From NCBI GenBank assembly GCA_023666615.1, contig JAMPBQ010000002.1:1-64000 (forward strand): a stretch of DNA of 64,000 nucleotides, in the 5' to 3' direction. Below are positions 25,344 to 35,182 of the stretch, in pieces. How positions within the stretch are numbered: position 1 is the first letter of the stretch; each line of letters begins with the position of its first letter. The notes under the pieces were generated by a model. That model was given only the letters and a program-made list of their open reading frames with translations, was not told the origin of the DNA and made no database searches. The DNA is from Clostridium sp. GTDB taxonomy: Bacteria; Bacteroidota; Bacteroidia; Bacteroidales; Muribaculaceae. A program made the position numbers and the translations under genes.

Positions 25344-28070
25344 ATGAAAAAAGTGCTTATTCTCGCTTCTGCAATCGGAGCTTGCTATGCCCAGGCATAC
25401 GCCGACTTTGACTGCACCGGCGTGGTGGTTGACGAAAACGGCGAGCCGATGGTAGGCGTTGTAGTCATCCCCGAAGGAAAGTCCACCGGCGTGGAGACTG
25501 ATATTGACGGAAAGTTCAAAATCAGGGTCACCGACGGCACCAAGTCCCTCAATTTCTCTTATGTCGGCTTCAAGCCCCAATCAGAGCCCGCCCGCTCAAC
25601 GATGGGCACTGTCACGATGGCTGAAGACCAAAACACCCTGAATGACGTGGTGGTGACGCAGTCGATAGCCCGCACCCGCATGACGCCCGTGGCCCTGTCA
25701 AACGTTGACGCAGCCACAATCGACGTCAAGCTCGGCAACCAGGAATTTCCCGAAGTGCTGAAAACCACTCCCGGCGTATGGGCCACCAAGGACGGCGGCG
25801 GATACGGCGACGCGAAAATCAATATGCGCGGATTCAAGTCGGCCAACGTGGCCGTGCTCATCAACGGCGTTCCCGTCAACGACATGGAATGGGGCGGCAT
25901 TTACTGGAGCAACTGGGCCGGCCTAAGCGACGTGACCTCCTCAATGCAGACTCAGCGCGGCCTTGGCGCATCAATCCTCTCCGCTCCCTCCGTGGGCGGC
26001 ACCATCAACATCGTCACCAAAGGCCTTGACGCCAAGAAGGGCGGCACGGCATGGTACGGCATGGGCAATGACGGCCTCAACCAGTACGGCTTGACCGTTT
26101 CCACCGGCCTGATGGACAATGGCTGGGCCGTGACAGTGCTGGGCAGCCGCAAGTGGGGCGACGGATATGTGCAGGGCACCCAGTATGAGGCATACAACTA
26201 CTTCATCAACGTGTCGAAGCGCATCAACGACGCCCACCAGCTCTCCCTCACGGCATTCGGCGCGCCGCAATGGCACAACCAGCGCTCATCGCAGGACGGC
26301 CTCACGATTGAGGGCTGGCAAGATATGCGCAATTACATGGACGGCGAGAGCCCTTACCGCTACAATCCCACCTACGGCTTTGACCGCCAGGGACGCCAGC
26401 GCACATCAAGCCGCAACCATTACCACAAGCCCCAAATCTCACTGAACCACACTTGGCAGATTGACTATAAGTCCACCCTCTCCACCGTGGCCTACGTTTC
26501 CCTCGCCAGCGGCGGCGGCTATTCAGGCCAAGGCCGAAACGTGGATTGGGAAGGCAACTCCCTCAGCTACGCATCTTGGTACGGCGCATCGTCCGGCACG
26601 CTCAACACTCTCTTCCGCAACCCAGACGGCACATTCGCCTACGGCAAGATCCAGGAGATGAACGCGGCGTCAACCACCGGCTCCAACTTGGTGATGAGCG
26701 ACAGCAACAACAACCATGAGTGGTACGGCCTTGTTTCCACCTACAAGAACAGCCTTATCCCCAACAAGCTGAATCTAACGGCAGGCGTTGACATCCGCTA
26801 TTACATCGGCCACCACAACAATAAGATCATCGACCTCTACGACGGCGCCTATTACATGGACGATTCAAGCCGCAAGAACGTGAATCCGCTTAACAACGCC
26901 GCGGCCGCCGACCCCAACTGGAAATACGAAAAGCTGGGCGTGGGCGACATCGTGTACCGCGACTACGACGGCCACACCGCCCAAGAGGGACTGTACCTGC
27001 AGGGCGAATATTTCGCTTTCGACAAGAAGCTTACGGCCATCGTGACCGGATCGGTGAGCAACACCGCTTATTGGCGCGTTGACCATTTCTATTATGACAA
27101 GGAGCACGAAAAGTCTGCCACAGTAAATTTCTGGGCCGGCACAGTGAAGGGCGGCGTGAACTACAACATTGACCGCCACAACAATGTATACTTCAATGCA
27201 GGCTATATCACCCGCGCGCCCTTCTTCGACGGCGGCGCCTTCCTCAGCGCCAAGGTGAGCAACGCGACAAACCCCGACGCCGTGAACGAGAAAGTGGCCT
27301 CGTTCGAGCTCGGCTACGCCTACCGCTCGCCGATATTCAGCGCAACCGTTGACGCATACTATACGAAATGGCTTGACAAGACCTCAACCCGCTCAGGCGA
27401 CATCACCAGCGGCGAGCATGCAGGCGACCGCTACTACTTCAACATGAGCGGCGTAAACGCCCGCCACATGGGCATCGAGGTAAACGCCACGCTGCAGCCC
27501 ACCAACTGGTTCACCCTCGAGGGCATGCTCTCGCTTGGCGACTGGATTTGGGACAGCAACGCCACCGGCTACTTCTACAACCAGATGGGCCAGCCCCTCT
27601 CTAACCTGCGCGGCGACATAGCCCAAGGCATCTTCGCCCCCGACCACGCCCACGCCACCCTCAACCAGAAGGGCGTAAAGGTGGGCGGCTCGGCCCAATG
27701 GACCGGCGCCCTATCAGCCACATTCCGCCCCTTCAAGGGATTCCGCATCGGCGCGGACTGGGTGCTCAGCAGCCACAACTACAGCGATTACCAGATTTCT
27801 TCGAGCAGCTACACCGCGGGCGCGGAAATCAACGTGGCCGATCCCTGGAGGATTCCATGGGGGCAGCAGCTAGACCTGAACGCCAGCTACCGATTCAAGA
27901 TGGGAGGCCTCGACGCCACGCTGATCGGCAACGTCAACAACCTCTTCAATTACAACTACGTGATGGACGCCTATACTAACACTGACGAGAGGGGCACATG
28001 GCAGAACGCATACCGCGTGTTCTACTCCTTCGGCCGCACATTCTCCGTCCGTCTAAAGGTCAACTTCTGA
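25344..28070 (+). CDS. TonB-dependent receptor with carboxypeptidase-D-like domain
   Basis: 908 residues. A signal peptide (about 1-20) leads to a CarboxypepD_reg-like domain (about 22-95: FDCTGVVVDENGEPMVGVVV, LNFSYVGF). The plug follows (about 100-240: NDVVVTQSIARTRMTPVAL, INMRGFKSANVAVLINGVPV, APSVGGTINIVTKG) and then the barrel, ending YSFGRTFSVRLKVNF with a terminal Phe. It imports a bulky ligand across the outer membrane using TonB. The next gene encodes a lipoprotein, not a recognisable SusD, so the substrate cannot be named. Confidence 0.93.
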   Translation: MKKVLILASAIGACYAQAYADFDCTGVVVDENGEPMVGVVVIPEGKSTGVETDIDGKFKIRVTDGTKSLNFSYVGFKPQSEPARSTMGTVTMAEDQNTLNDVVVTQSIARTRMTPVALSNVDAATIDVKLGNQEFPEVLKTTPGVWATKDGGGYGDAKINMRGFKSANVAVLINGVPVNDMEWGGIYWSNWAGLSDVTSSMQTQRGLGASILSAPSVGGTINIVTKGLDAKKGGTAWYGMGNDGLNQYGLTVSTGLMDNGWAVTVLGSRKWGDGYVQGTQYEAYNYFINVSKRINDAHQLSLTAFGAPQWHNQRSSQDGLTIEGWQDMRNYMDGESPYRYNPTYGFDRQGRQRTSSRNHYHKPQISLNHTWQIDYKSTLSTVAYVSLASGGGYSGQGRNVDWEGNSLSYASWYGASSGTLNTLFRNPDGTFAYGKIQEMNAASTTGSNLVMSDSNNNHEWYGLVSTYKNSLIPNKLNLTAGVDIRYYIGHHNNKIIDLYDGAYYMDDSSRKNVNPLNNAAAADPNWKYEKLGVGDIVYRDYDGHTAQEGLYLQGEYFAFDKKLTAIVTGSVSNTAYWRVDHFYYDKEHEKSATVNFWAGTVKGGVNYNIDRHNNVYFNAGYITRAPFFDGGAFLSAKVSNATNPDAVNEKVASFELGYAYRSPIFSATVDAYYTKWLDKTSTRSGDITSGEHAGDRYYFNMSGVNARHMGIEVNATLQPTNWFTLEGMLSLGDWIWDSNATGYFYNQMGQPLSNLRGDIAQGIFAPDHAHATLNQKGVKVGGSAQWTGALSATFRPFKGFRIGADWVLSSHNYSDYQISSSSYTAGAEINVADPWRIPWGQQLDLNASYRFKMGGLDATLIGNVNNLFNYNYVMDAYTNTDERGTWQNAYRVFYSFGRTFSVRLKVNF

Positions 28071-28107
28071 TTAATTCATGAATCAGCAATTATTAATTGA
28101 CAAAAAA

Positions 28108-30045
28108 ATGAGAAAATCATATATCAACGCTTTGCTCATCCCGTCCGTGGCCATTGCCATGGCTTCATGCGATGACAATTCATGGAACGACCATGAGCTC
28201 GACGGATTCGAGAGCGACCCGGCCATCACCGACGTGCAGACAATAGAGTACACCCTCACCGCCGCCGACTATGCCGCAATAGCGTCGAACTCCGACAATC
28301 TTTCCCTCGCCGGCGAGGCAGGCGCCGAAGCGCTGGAGGGTGTGGGCACTCAGCTGTACTTCACGCAGGACGCATCCGCCGCGGAGTACGTGCCCGCCTT
28401 CCTGGCATCATCATCATTCCCCTACTTCACCCTCTCCGACGGCTCGGCCGTGAAGGTGACATACAAAGAGGCCGTGGCCCTTCCTGAAGAAGTGGCTAAG
28501 CTCGCCGCCGCATCGAAGGTGACAATCTCCACGGAGAATTACCAGGCCGCTTGGGGCAGCGAGGACGACTATGTGGACTGCTTCACCCCCGCTGTGGCAG
28601 CGTCAAAGTACATCCCGCGCTACATCCCCGAGTATCTGCCCGACGCAGAGGCCGGCGACTATGCCATCGTGACGTATCAGACCTCAGACCAAGAGCCCGT
28701 GTTCGGCACGCCCGACGACAACGGCCCAAAGTTCACCCACACCCTTCTGGGCGAAATGGCCGACGGCAAATACCTGATCGTGGCTAACGGCAACGCGGCC
28801 ACCGTTGTCAGCAAGGCATATGGATATTTCGGATTGACCGAAGTGACTGTTGAGGGCGAGAACCTTACAGCTGAAGATGTCACCGACATTGAATTTACGT
28901 TTACGGCTACAGATGGCGGATATTACATAAAGGATCCTAAAGACCGCTACGTGTACATGGACGAAACCCATGACAGCTTTAACTTCAGCGCTGATCTTCC
29001 TGCAGATGCCGCTGTATGGACCGTCACATTCAATGAGGATGGCAGCGTCAAGATTATGAATGTCGCTAGGCAGAAATACATCCAATATGACACAAAATAT
29101 TCCTCTTATGGGTCATATAATTCGGAGCGCGGCGTGATGCCCTCCCTCTACAGGCAAATCGAGGCTGCCGCAAAAGCTCCGGCCAAGGCTCCGCTCGCCA
29201 ACGTGCCTTACACCACGGCTTACTCCGTATGGGCATATGACGGCAGCGCATGGTCCGCCGCGGCCGACGTGGTTATCCTTCAGCCTTCCGACTACAAGGA
29301 CATGCAGCAGAGCTATCAGAATCTCTCCGGCTCGCTACCCGCTGAGTACCTGCCCATCTTCATGGACAAGAACTATCCCTATGCCCAGGCCGACGACGTG
29401 AAATATGTGCTATATCAGTACTACAACGGTTCGTCAACCAGCTATGTAGCGGACCAATACGTTTATGACGGCTCAGCATGGAAGCTCAACAACGGCATAG
29501 AGACAGTGACCAGCCAGTTCGTGCTCAACGGCGGCGTGTGGAAGTTTGACCCCAGCGTCACAGTCACTCTCCCCGTAGGCAAGAGCATTCCAATCAGCCA
29601 GACTTACTATCAGGCATGCGTCGACTGGGTATACGAGAACATTGACAAGCCCCTGGGCTCTACAAGCATCAAGAGCGGCCTCTACTACGTGACGAGCTAC
29701 GGCAATAACGAGTACTACAGCGGCACCTCGGCATACCAGAACAACGTTGACCTACGCGCCGATAAGGCCATCGAGCAATATCCCAAAGGCTACGAAGGAA
29801 TGAGCAACGACGAAATCGTTGAGCTGATGAAGCACCGCTTCGCCTACGAGGTAATGCCCGGCGCCCTGAAGGCCCTGCACGCCGACGCGGTGCCAGTAGA
29901 AGGCGTAGAGGTGCTCTACACGATCCACTTCAGCGTCTACACGGGCTCCAACACCGAGTACACCATCGTCTACAAAGTCACCGCTCCAGCAACCTTCGAG
30001 TTCGTAAGCTGCGACTGGTGGGAAAACGGCGCCCCCGCGGAGTAA
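28108..30045 (+). CDS. Large surface lipoprotein partnered with the TonB receptor
   Basis: The start at 28108 opens a lipoprotein signal (MRKSYINALLIPSVAIAMAS then Cys). About 645 residues. Two related segments (TAADYAAIASNSDNL with FPYFTLSDGSAVKVTY, and LQPSDYKDMQQSYQNL with YPYAQADDVKYVLY) indicate an internal duplication. Between them sits a separate domain starting GKYLIVANGNAATVV, whose DNA (about 28800-29150) is more A+T-rich than the flanks, as if inserted. It is not SusD-like (no TPR pattern seen). Probably a surface ligand-binding partner of the receptor 37 bp upstream. Confidence 0.65.
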   Translation: MRKSYINALLIPSVAIAMASCDDNSWNDHELDGFESDPAITDVQTIEYTLTAADYAAIASNSDNLSLAGEAGAEALEGVGTQLYFTQDASAAEYVPAFLASSSFPYFTLSDGSAVKVTYKEAVALPEEVAKLAAASKVTISTENYQAAWGSEDDYVDCFTPAVAASKYIPRYIPEYLPDAEAGDYAIVTYQTSDQEPVFGTPDDNGPKFTHTLLGEMADGKYLIVANGNAATVVSKAYGYFGLTEVTVEGENLTAEDVTDIEFTFTATDGGYYIKDPKDRYVYMDETHDSFNFSADLPADAAVWTVTFNEDGSVKIMNVARQKYIQYDTKYSSYGSYNSERGVMPSLYRQIEAAAKAPAKAPLANVPYTTAYSVWAYDGSAWSAAADVVILQPSDYKDMQQSYQNLSGSLPAEYLPIFMDKNYPYAQADDVKYVLYQYYNGSSTSYVADQYVYDGSAWKLNNGIETVTSQFVLNGGVWKFDPSVTVTLPVGKSIPISQTYYQACVDWVYENIDKPLGSTSIKSGLYYVTSYGNNEYYSGTSAYQNNVDLRADKAIEQYPKGYEGMSNDEIVELMKHRFAYEVMPGALKALHADAVPVEGVEVLYTIHFSVYTGSNTEYTIVYKVTAPATFEFVSCDWWENGAPAE

Positions 30046-30064
30046 ACCTGTATCCCAAATCTAT

Positions 30065-30102
30065 AAAAATCGCCTTGGATTGTATGCCAAGGCGATTTTT
30101 TT
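30065..30102 (+). terminator. Intrinsic terminator after the lipoprotein gene
   Basis: AAATCGCCTTGG (30067-30078) pairs with CCAAGGCGATTT (30087-30098), and the right arm continues into a T-run. Confidence 0.85.
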
Positions 30103-30121
30103 GTATGGAAACATATGTGGT

Positions 30122-30153
30122 TTTGGTGTTGACGGATTTTTTTCGTAAATTTG
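30122..30153 (+). promoter_or_regulatory. pheT promoter
   Basis: TTTG (30122-30125), 20-bp spacer, TAAATTTG (30146-30153) followed by CG. It lies 36 bp before the ATG at 30190 and rules out the earlier in-frame start at 30151. Confidence 0.75.
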
Positions 30154-30189
30154 CGCGTTAATACCGCAAATAATTTACCAACATCTATC

Positions 30190-32661
30190 ATGAATATATC
30201 ATATAGCTGGCTGAAACAGTATATCGACTTTGACCTCACGCCGGAGGAGTTGGCGGCAGCCCTCACTTCAATCGGGCTTGAGACCGGAGGCATAGAAAAA
30301 GTTGAATCAATCCGCGGCGGCCTGCGCGGCATCGTAATAGGCAAGGTGCTCACTTGCGAAGAGCATCCCGACAGCGACCACCTTCACATCACCACCGTCG
30401 ACCTTGGCGACGGCAAAGCCACTCAAATCGTGTGCGGCGCCCCAAACGTCGCCGCAGGGCAGACAGTAGTTGTCGCCACCGTGGGCACCACCCTATACGA
30501 CGGCGACAAGGAATTTCAGATTAAGAAATCAAAGATACGCGGCGTAGAATCATTCGGCATGATATGCGCTGAAGATGAAATAGGAGTGGGCGCATCCCAC
30601 GATGGCATCATCGTTCTCCCCGACGGCTGCGCGCCCACAGGCACCCCCGCCACTGAGTACTACGGCCTCACCGACGACTATGTGCTAGAAGTGGACCTGA
30701 CGCCTAACCGCATTGACGCCGCCTCCCACTATGGAGTGGCGCGCGACCTGGCCGCATGGCTCGCTTGCCACGCCAACGCCGCAGAGCTTAAGAAGCCATC
30801 TGTAGAGGCGTTCAAGGTTGACGCCCCAGGCCTGCAAGGCGTAAGCGTAGAGGTTGACGACAAGCAAGGGTGCCCACGCTATTGCGGCCTCACCATCGAA
30901 GGCGTCACCGTGGCCGAAAGTCCGCAGTGGCTTAAGGATAGGCTCAACGCCATCGGCCTGCACCCAATCAACAACATCGTTGACATCACCAACTATATCC
31001 TGCATGGCTTTGGCCAGCCAATGCACTGCTTTGACGCAGCAAAGATAAAGGGCGGAAAAATCGTGGTGCGCACATGCCCCACCGGCACGAAATTCACCAC
31101 GCTTGACGGAGCCGAGCGCGAGCTCAACGAGGCCGACCTCATGATTTGCAACGCCGAGGAGCCGATGTGCATTGCAGGCGTATTCGGCGGCCTGGAGTCA
31201 GGCGTCACCGAGGAGGCCACTTCAGTGTTCCTGGAGAGCGCGTATTTCAATCCCACCCGAGTGCGCAAGACCGCACGACGCCATGGCCTTAGCACTGACG
31301 CATCATTCCGCTACGAGCGCGGCACCGACCCCAACTGCTGCATGTACATCCTCAAGCTTGCAGCCTTGCTGGTGCAGGAATTGGCCGGCGGAAAAATAGT
31401 AGGCCAAATTTACGACGTTAAGGATGGCGAATTTCCCCCGTTCGAAGTTGAGCTTTCCTACAGCCAGCTCAACGGCCTTATCGGCAAGGATATACCGGCT
31501 GAGACCGTCGACTCTATAATCAAATCGCTAGAGATTGAGATTGCCAACCGCAAGGATGGCGTCCTCAGCCTGAAGGTGCCCACCTACCGCGTGGACGTGC
31601 AGCGCCCATGCGACGTGATTGAAGACGTGCTCCGCATCTACGGCTACAACAATGTTGAGATGCCGCAAGCCGTGCATTCGTCGCTGTCGTTCAAGACCCC
31701 AACCGACGAGGCCGAGGACCTGCGCCGCACAATTGCCAACCAGCTTGCGGCCGAGGGATTCAATGAAATCCTCAATAATTCCCTCACTGCGGAGAAATAC
31801 TACCAAAATCTGCAAAGTTACCCCGCAGACCGCTGCGTGCGTCTGCTCAACCCGCTGAGCCAGGACCTGAACGTGATGCGGCAGACCCTACTGTTCGGCG
31901 GCCTGGAGACCATTGAGCACAACTCCAACCGCAAGATGCCCGACCTTATGCTATATGAGTTCGGAAACACATACTATTGCGATTCCGCGGCAGAATCTAC
32001 CGCCGAAAAGCCCCTTGCCCCCTACTCCGAATCATCGCGCCTGGGAATTTGGCTAACGGGAAATGTCCGCAACGGCAACTGGGCCCGCCCCACCGAAGAG
32101 GCTTCTATCTACGACCTTAAAGCCGTAGTCGCCAACATTATGGCTCGCCTGGGCATAAATCCAAAGGAGATTGCGCTGAAGAACGGCGACAGCGACCTTT
32201 TCGACGCCTCAATCGATATAGCCACACGCTCGGGCAAGCATCTTGGCGTGATGGGCATTGTGCGCAAGAGCGTCGCTAAGCTTTGCGACCTCAAGCAGAC
32301 CGTATATTTCGCCGAACTTGACTGGAACGCCCTTACCCGCTTGGCTATGGGCAAGAAGGTGACTTTCGCCCCCCTGCCAAAGACGATGCCCGTGAAGCGC
32401 GACCTCGCGCTTCTGATTGACTCGTCAGTCACGATGGAGCAAATCGAGGCTGCCGTGCGCCAGGCTGAAAAGAAAATCCTGCGTTCGGTAAGCCTCTTCG
32501 ACGTGTACGAAGGGAAGAACCTCCCCGAAGGCAAAAAGTCGTACGCAATCGCCATCACTCTCCAAGATCCGGAAAAGACCCTCAACGACAAATACATCGA
32601 CCAAGTGATGTCAAAAATAATCTCCAGTCTGCAAAAGCAAGTAGGAGCGGAATTAAGATAA
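30190..32661 (+). CDS. pheT: Phenylalanine--tRNA ligase beta subunit
   Basis: 823 residues, the normal size. Domain order is typical: N-terminal half of the synthetase fold (MNISYSWLKQYIDFDLTPEE), EMAP/tRNA-binding OB domain (IVIGKVLTCEEHPDSDHLHI), B3/B4 editing region (about 200-390, including GTDPNC), B5 domain, catalytic-like domain (LLNPLSQDLNVMRQTLLFGG), and the C-terminal ferredoxin-like anticodon-binding domain (PLPKTMPVKRDLALLID). It forms an alpha2-beta2 enzyme with PheS, encoded elsewhere. Confidence 0.97.
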   Translation: MNISYSWLKQYIDFDLTPEELAAALTSIGLETGGIEKVESIRGGLRGIVIGKVLTCEEHPDSDHLHITTVDLGDGKATQIVCGAPNVAAGQTVVVATVGTTLYDGDKEFQIKKSKIRGVESFGMICAEDEIGVGASHDGIIVLPDGCAPTGTPATEYYGLTDDYVLEVDLTPNRIDAASHYGVARDLAAWLACHANAAELKKPSVEAFKVDAPGLQGVSVEVDDKQGCPRYCGLTIEGVTVAESPQWLKDRLNAIGLHPINNIVDITNYILHGFGQPMHCFDAAKIKGGKIVVRTCPTGTKFTTLDGAERELNEADLMICNAEEPMCIAGVFGGLESGVTEEATSVFLESAYFNPTRVRKTARRHGLSTDASFRYERGTDPNCCMYILKLAALLVQELAGGKIVGQIYDVKDGEFPPFEVELSYSQLNGLIGKDIPAETVDSIIKSLEIEIANRKDGVLSLKVPTYRVDVQRPCDVIEDVLRIYGYNNVEMPQAVHSSLSFKTPTDEAEDLRRTIANQLAAEGFNEILNNSLTAEKYYQNLQSYPADRCVRLLNPLSQDLNVMRQTLLFGGLETIEHNSNRKMPDLMLYEFGNTYYCDSAAESTAEKPLAPYSESSRLGIWLTGNVRNGNWARPTEEASIYDLKAVVANIMARLGINPKEIALKNGDSDLFDASIDIATRSGKHLGVMGIVRKSVAKLCDLKQTVYFAELDWNALTRLAMGKKVTFAPLPKTMPVKRDLALLIDSSVTMEQIEAAVRQAEKKILRSVSLFDVYEGKNLPEGKKSYAIAITLQDPEKTLNDKYIDQVMSKIISSLQKQVGAELR

Positions 32662-32705
32662 GGGCCAGAGCTCTTGGACGCCGCCAGACCCTAACAAAAA
32701 AAGCC

Positions 32706-32740
32706 AAAACTAAAAACTAAAAACTAAAAACTAAAAACTA
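32706..32740 (+). repeat. Perfect heptamer tandem repeat (5 x 7 bp) before yebC
   Basis: Five exact copies of a 7-bp unit (ACTAAAA as written from one phase), ending 7 bp before the yebC ATG. The same heptad in the same sense orientation precedes the GT2 gene at 19620. Confidence 0.85.
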
Positions 32741-32747
32741 TCATACA

Positions 32748-33479
32748 ATGGGAAGAGCTTTTGAATACCGCAAAGCCAGAAAACTAAAGCGCTGGGGCAA
32801 CATGTCCCGCACATTCACTCGCATTGGAAAGGAAATAACCATCGCCGCCAAGGCCGGCGGTCCCGACCCTGAATGCAACCCTCGCCTGCGCGCCCTAATG
32901 CAGAACGCCAAGGCCGCAAACATGCCCAAGGACACCGTAGAGCGCGCCATCAAAAAGGCAACTGACAAGGACGCTAGCGACTATAAGGAAATCACTTACG
33001 AAGGATACGGCCCCCATGGCGTGGCTATCTTTGTTGAGGCCGCTACCGACAACAACACACGCACCGTGGCAAACGTGCGCTCTTATTTCACCAAGCACGG
33101 CGGCAGCCTCGGCACCCAGGGTTCGCTCACATTCCTTTTCGATCACAAGAGCGTATTTAAAATCAAGCCCAAGGATGGCGTTGACATGGAAGAGCTCGAG
33201 CTTGAGCTCATCGACTATGGCGTTGACGAGCTTGAGCAGGACGAGGAGGAAATCGTGCTCTATGGCGCCTTCGAGCAATTCGCCGCTATTCAGAAATATC
33301 TTGAGGACAACGGCTATGAAATAATCAGCGCCGAATTTGAGCGCATCCCCAACGACCTGAAGGACGTAGCCCCCGAGGATCGCGACGGCATCAACAAGCT
33401 CCTTGAGAAGCTTGAGGATGATGAGGACGTGCAGAATGTGTTCCATAACATGCGCGAACTTGACGAAGACGAAGAATAA
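32748..33479 (+). CDS. YebC/PmpR-family protein
   Basis: 243 residues, standard length for the YebC/TACO1 family. The N-terminus MGRAFEYRKARKLKRWGNMS and KEITIAAKAGGPDPECNPRL are the family signature, followed by NMPKDTVERAIKKATDKD and YEGYGPHGVAIFVEAATDNN. Members have been described both as DNA-binding regulators and as factors relieving ribosome stalling. Its leader is occupied by the heptamer array, which leaves little room for a normal upstream region. Confidence 0.95.
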   Translation: MGRAFEYRKARKLKRWGNMSRTFTRIGKEITIAAKAGGPDPECNPRLRALMQNAKAANMPKDTVERAIKKATDKDASDYKEITYEGYGPHGVAIFVEAATDNNTRTVANVRSYFTKHGGSLGTQGSLTFLFDHKSVFKIKPKDGVDMEELELELIDYGVDELEQDEEEIVLYGAFEQFAAIQKYLEDNGYEIISAEFERIPNDLKDVAPEDRDGINKLLEKLEDDEDVQNVFHNMRELDEDEE

Positions 33480-33490
33480 TATTCCAACCA

Positions 33491-33518
33491 GCCCTATTCG
33501 GCGCATGCCGAATAGGGC
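33491..33518 (+). terminator. Hairpin after yebC
   Basis: A 12-bp perfect stem (GCCCTATTCGGC with its complement) with a GCAT loop, 12 bp after the stop codon. No T-run follows, so it may be an mRNA 3' end stabiliser or a weak terminator. Confidence 0.55.
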
Positions 33519-33589
33519 GTTATAAAACCATCCTCTCAATCTAGCGTTAAAGTCATCCTCTCAAACGCTCAATAAAGCCATCCGCGCAA

Positions 33590-35107
33590 ATGCTTAAATC
33601 AATAAGGACCATAATCGCGATAATCAGCCTCGCCGCAGTCACCCTACTTTTCCTCGACTTCACCGGCACGGCACAAAAGCTGTGGCCTTGGATGGCTAAA
33701 ATCCAATTCATGCCGGCGTTGCTTTCACTCAATGCCGCAGCATTGCTGGCGCTTTTGCTCGGCACGCTCATGCTGGGCCGGGTCTATTGCTCAGTGATTT
33801 GCCCATTGGGAATTCTTCAGGACACTGTAAATTGGTTAAGGGGGCGTGTAGGCAACAAGAGGAAAAGGAAAAATAGGTTCCGCTACGTCCCCGCCAAGAC
33901 TAAAACCCGCCTTGCGGTGCTTGGTGTTTTCACGGTGCTGGTAATTATCGGCCTCACAAACGTACTGGCGGCATCAATAGCCGGCCTTATTGAGCCATAT
34001 TCCGCCTACGGCAGAATCGCCTCGCAGATGTTTGCCCCGGCATATGACTGGATCAACAATCTTTTGGCCTCATGGTCGGAAAGCCAAATCGACAATTACG
34101 CATTCTATCGAGTGGCTATTTCAGTGAGCGCGCCTCTGCTGGCCGTGGCGATCATCACTTTTATCGCCGTCGCAACCATGTCATGGCGCGGCGGACGAGA
34201 CTATTGCAACACAATCTGCCCCGTAGGCACGATTTTGGGCTATCTGTCAAAGTATTCGCTGCTCAAGCCGGTGATTAACACAGAAAAGTGCATCAACTGC
34301 GGCAAGTGCATGCGCAACTGCAAGGCGCAGTGCATCAACTCAAAGGCGCATGACATAGACTATTCGCGGTGCGTGGCGTGCATGGACTGCATATCCGTCT
34401 GCCAAGAGGGCGCTATAAGCTACACAGCAAGAAGGACGAGGCCGCAGGCCGTCGCCGCACCCATTACGGCTGACAGATCTCGCCGCGGTTTCATAATTGC
34501 GGGCGCCCTCCTTTCCGGCACCGCCCTCAGCGCTAAAATAACCGATGGCGGACTCACCGCCCTGAAGGACAAAAAGCCCGCGCAACGCGCCACAAGGATT
34601 GCCCCTCCCGGAGCCAAAAGCCTTTCGCATCTTAGCGGAAAATGCACCGCATGCCAGCTGTGCATCCAAGCATGCCCCAACAATGTGCTCAAGCCTACGC
34701 TCAGCATTGAAGGGTTTATGCAGCCTCATCTCGATTTCACCGATGGCTACTGCACGCCTGAATGCACTGTGTGCTCATCAGTTTGCCCCGTAGGCGCCAT
34801 ATTGCCAATCGATGAAGCTGAAAAGAGCTCAACGAAAATCGGCACCGCCGTGGTCGACCCGCAAATTTGCATTTCCGCCACCGAAGGCGTGCAATGCGGC
34901 TCGTGCGCCAAGCATTGCCCAGCTGCGGCGATAACCATGGTGGAGGTAAACGCTGACAGCGAATTGCTGCGTCCAGCCGTGGATGAAGAGGCCTGCATCG
35001 GATGCGGCAGCTGTGAGTTCCATTGCCCGGCGGGCACGGTCGACGGCATGGCGTCCGAGGCCTCGGCCATACACGTTGAAGGCATTCTCCGGCATAGAGA
35101 AATATAA
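33590..35107 (+). CDS. NapH-type membrane polyferredoxin fused to a multi-cluster ferredoxin
   Basis: 505 residues. The N-terminal half has about five membrane helices with two NapH/CcoG-like loops, CSVICPLG and CNTICPVG. The cytoplasmic part carries Cys clusters CINCGKCMRNC and CVACMDCISVC. After a twin-Arg-like RRGFIIAGALLSGTAL, the C-terminal half has CTACQLCIQAC, CTVCSSVC, CGSCAKHC and CIGCGSCEFHC, resembling NapG. It is therefore a fusion of quinol-oxidising membrane subunit and electron carrier; the acceptor enzyme is not encoded nearby. Confidence 0.85.
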   Translation: MLKSIRTIIAIISLAAVTLLFLDFTGTAQKLWPWMAKIQFMPALLSLNAAALLALLLGTLMLGRVYCSVICPLGILQDTVNWLRGRVGNKRKRKNRFRYVPAKTKTRLAVLGVFTVLVIIGLTNVLAASIAGLIEPYSAYGRIASQMFAPAYDWINNLLASWSESQIDNYAFYRVAISVSAPLLAVAIITFIAVATMSWRGGRDYCNTICPVGTILGYLSKYSLLKPVINTEKCINCGKCMRNCKAQCINSKAHDIDYSRCVACMDCISVCQEGAISYTARRTRPQAVAAPITADRSRRGFIIAGALLSGTALSAKITDGGLTALKDKKPAQRATRIAPPGAKSLSHLSGKCTACQLCIQACPNNVLKPTLSIEGFMQPHLDFTDGYCTPECTVCSSVCPVGAILPIDEAEKSSTKIGTAVVDPQICISATEGVQCGSCAKHCPAAAITMVEVNADSELLRPAVDEEACIGCGSCEFHCPAGTVDGMASEASAIHVEGILRHREI

Positions 35108-35182
35108 AGCCGGCGCATAGCTATCCCAGCCAACACCCCTCCCAACCAACAGTCCACCTGACCAATAATCCTCTTGACCAAA

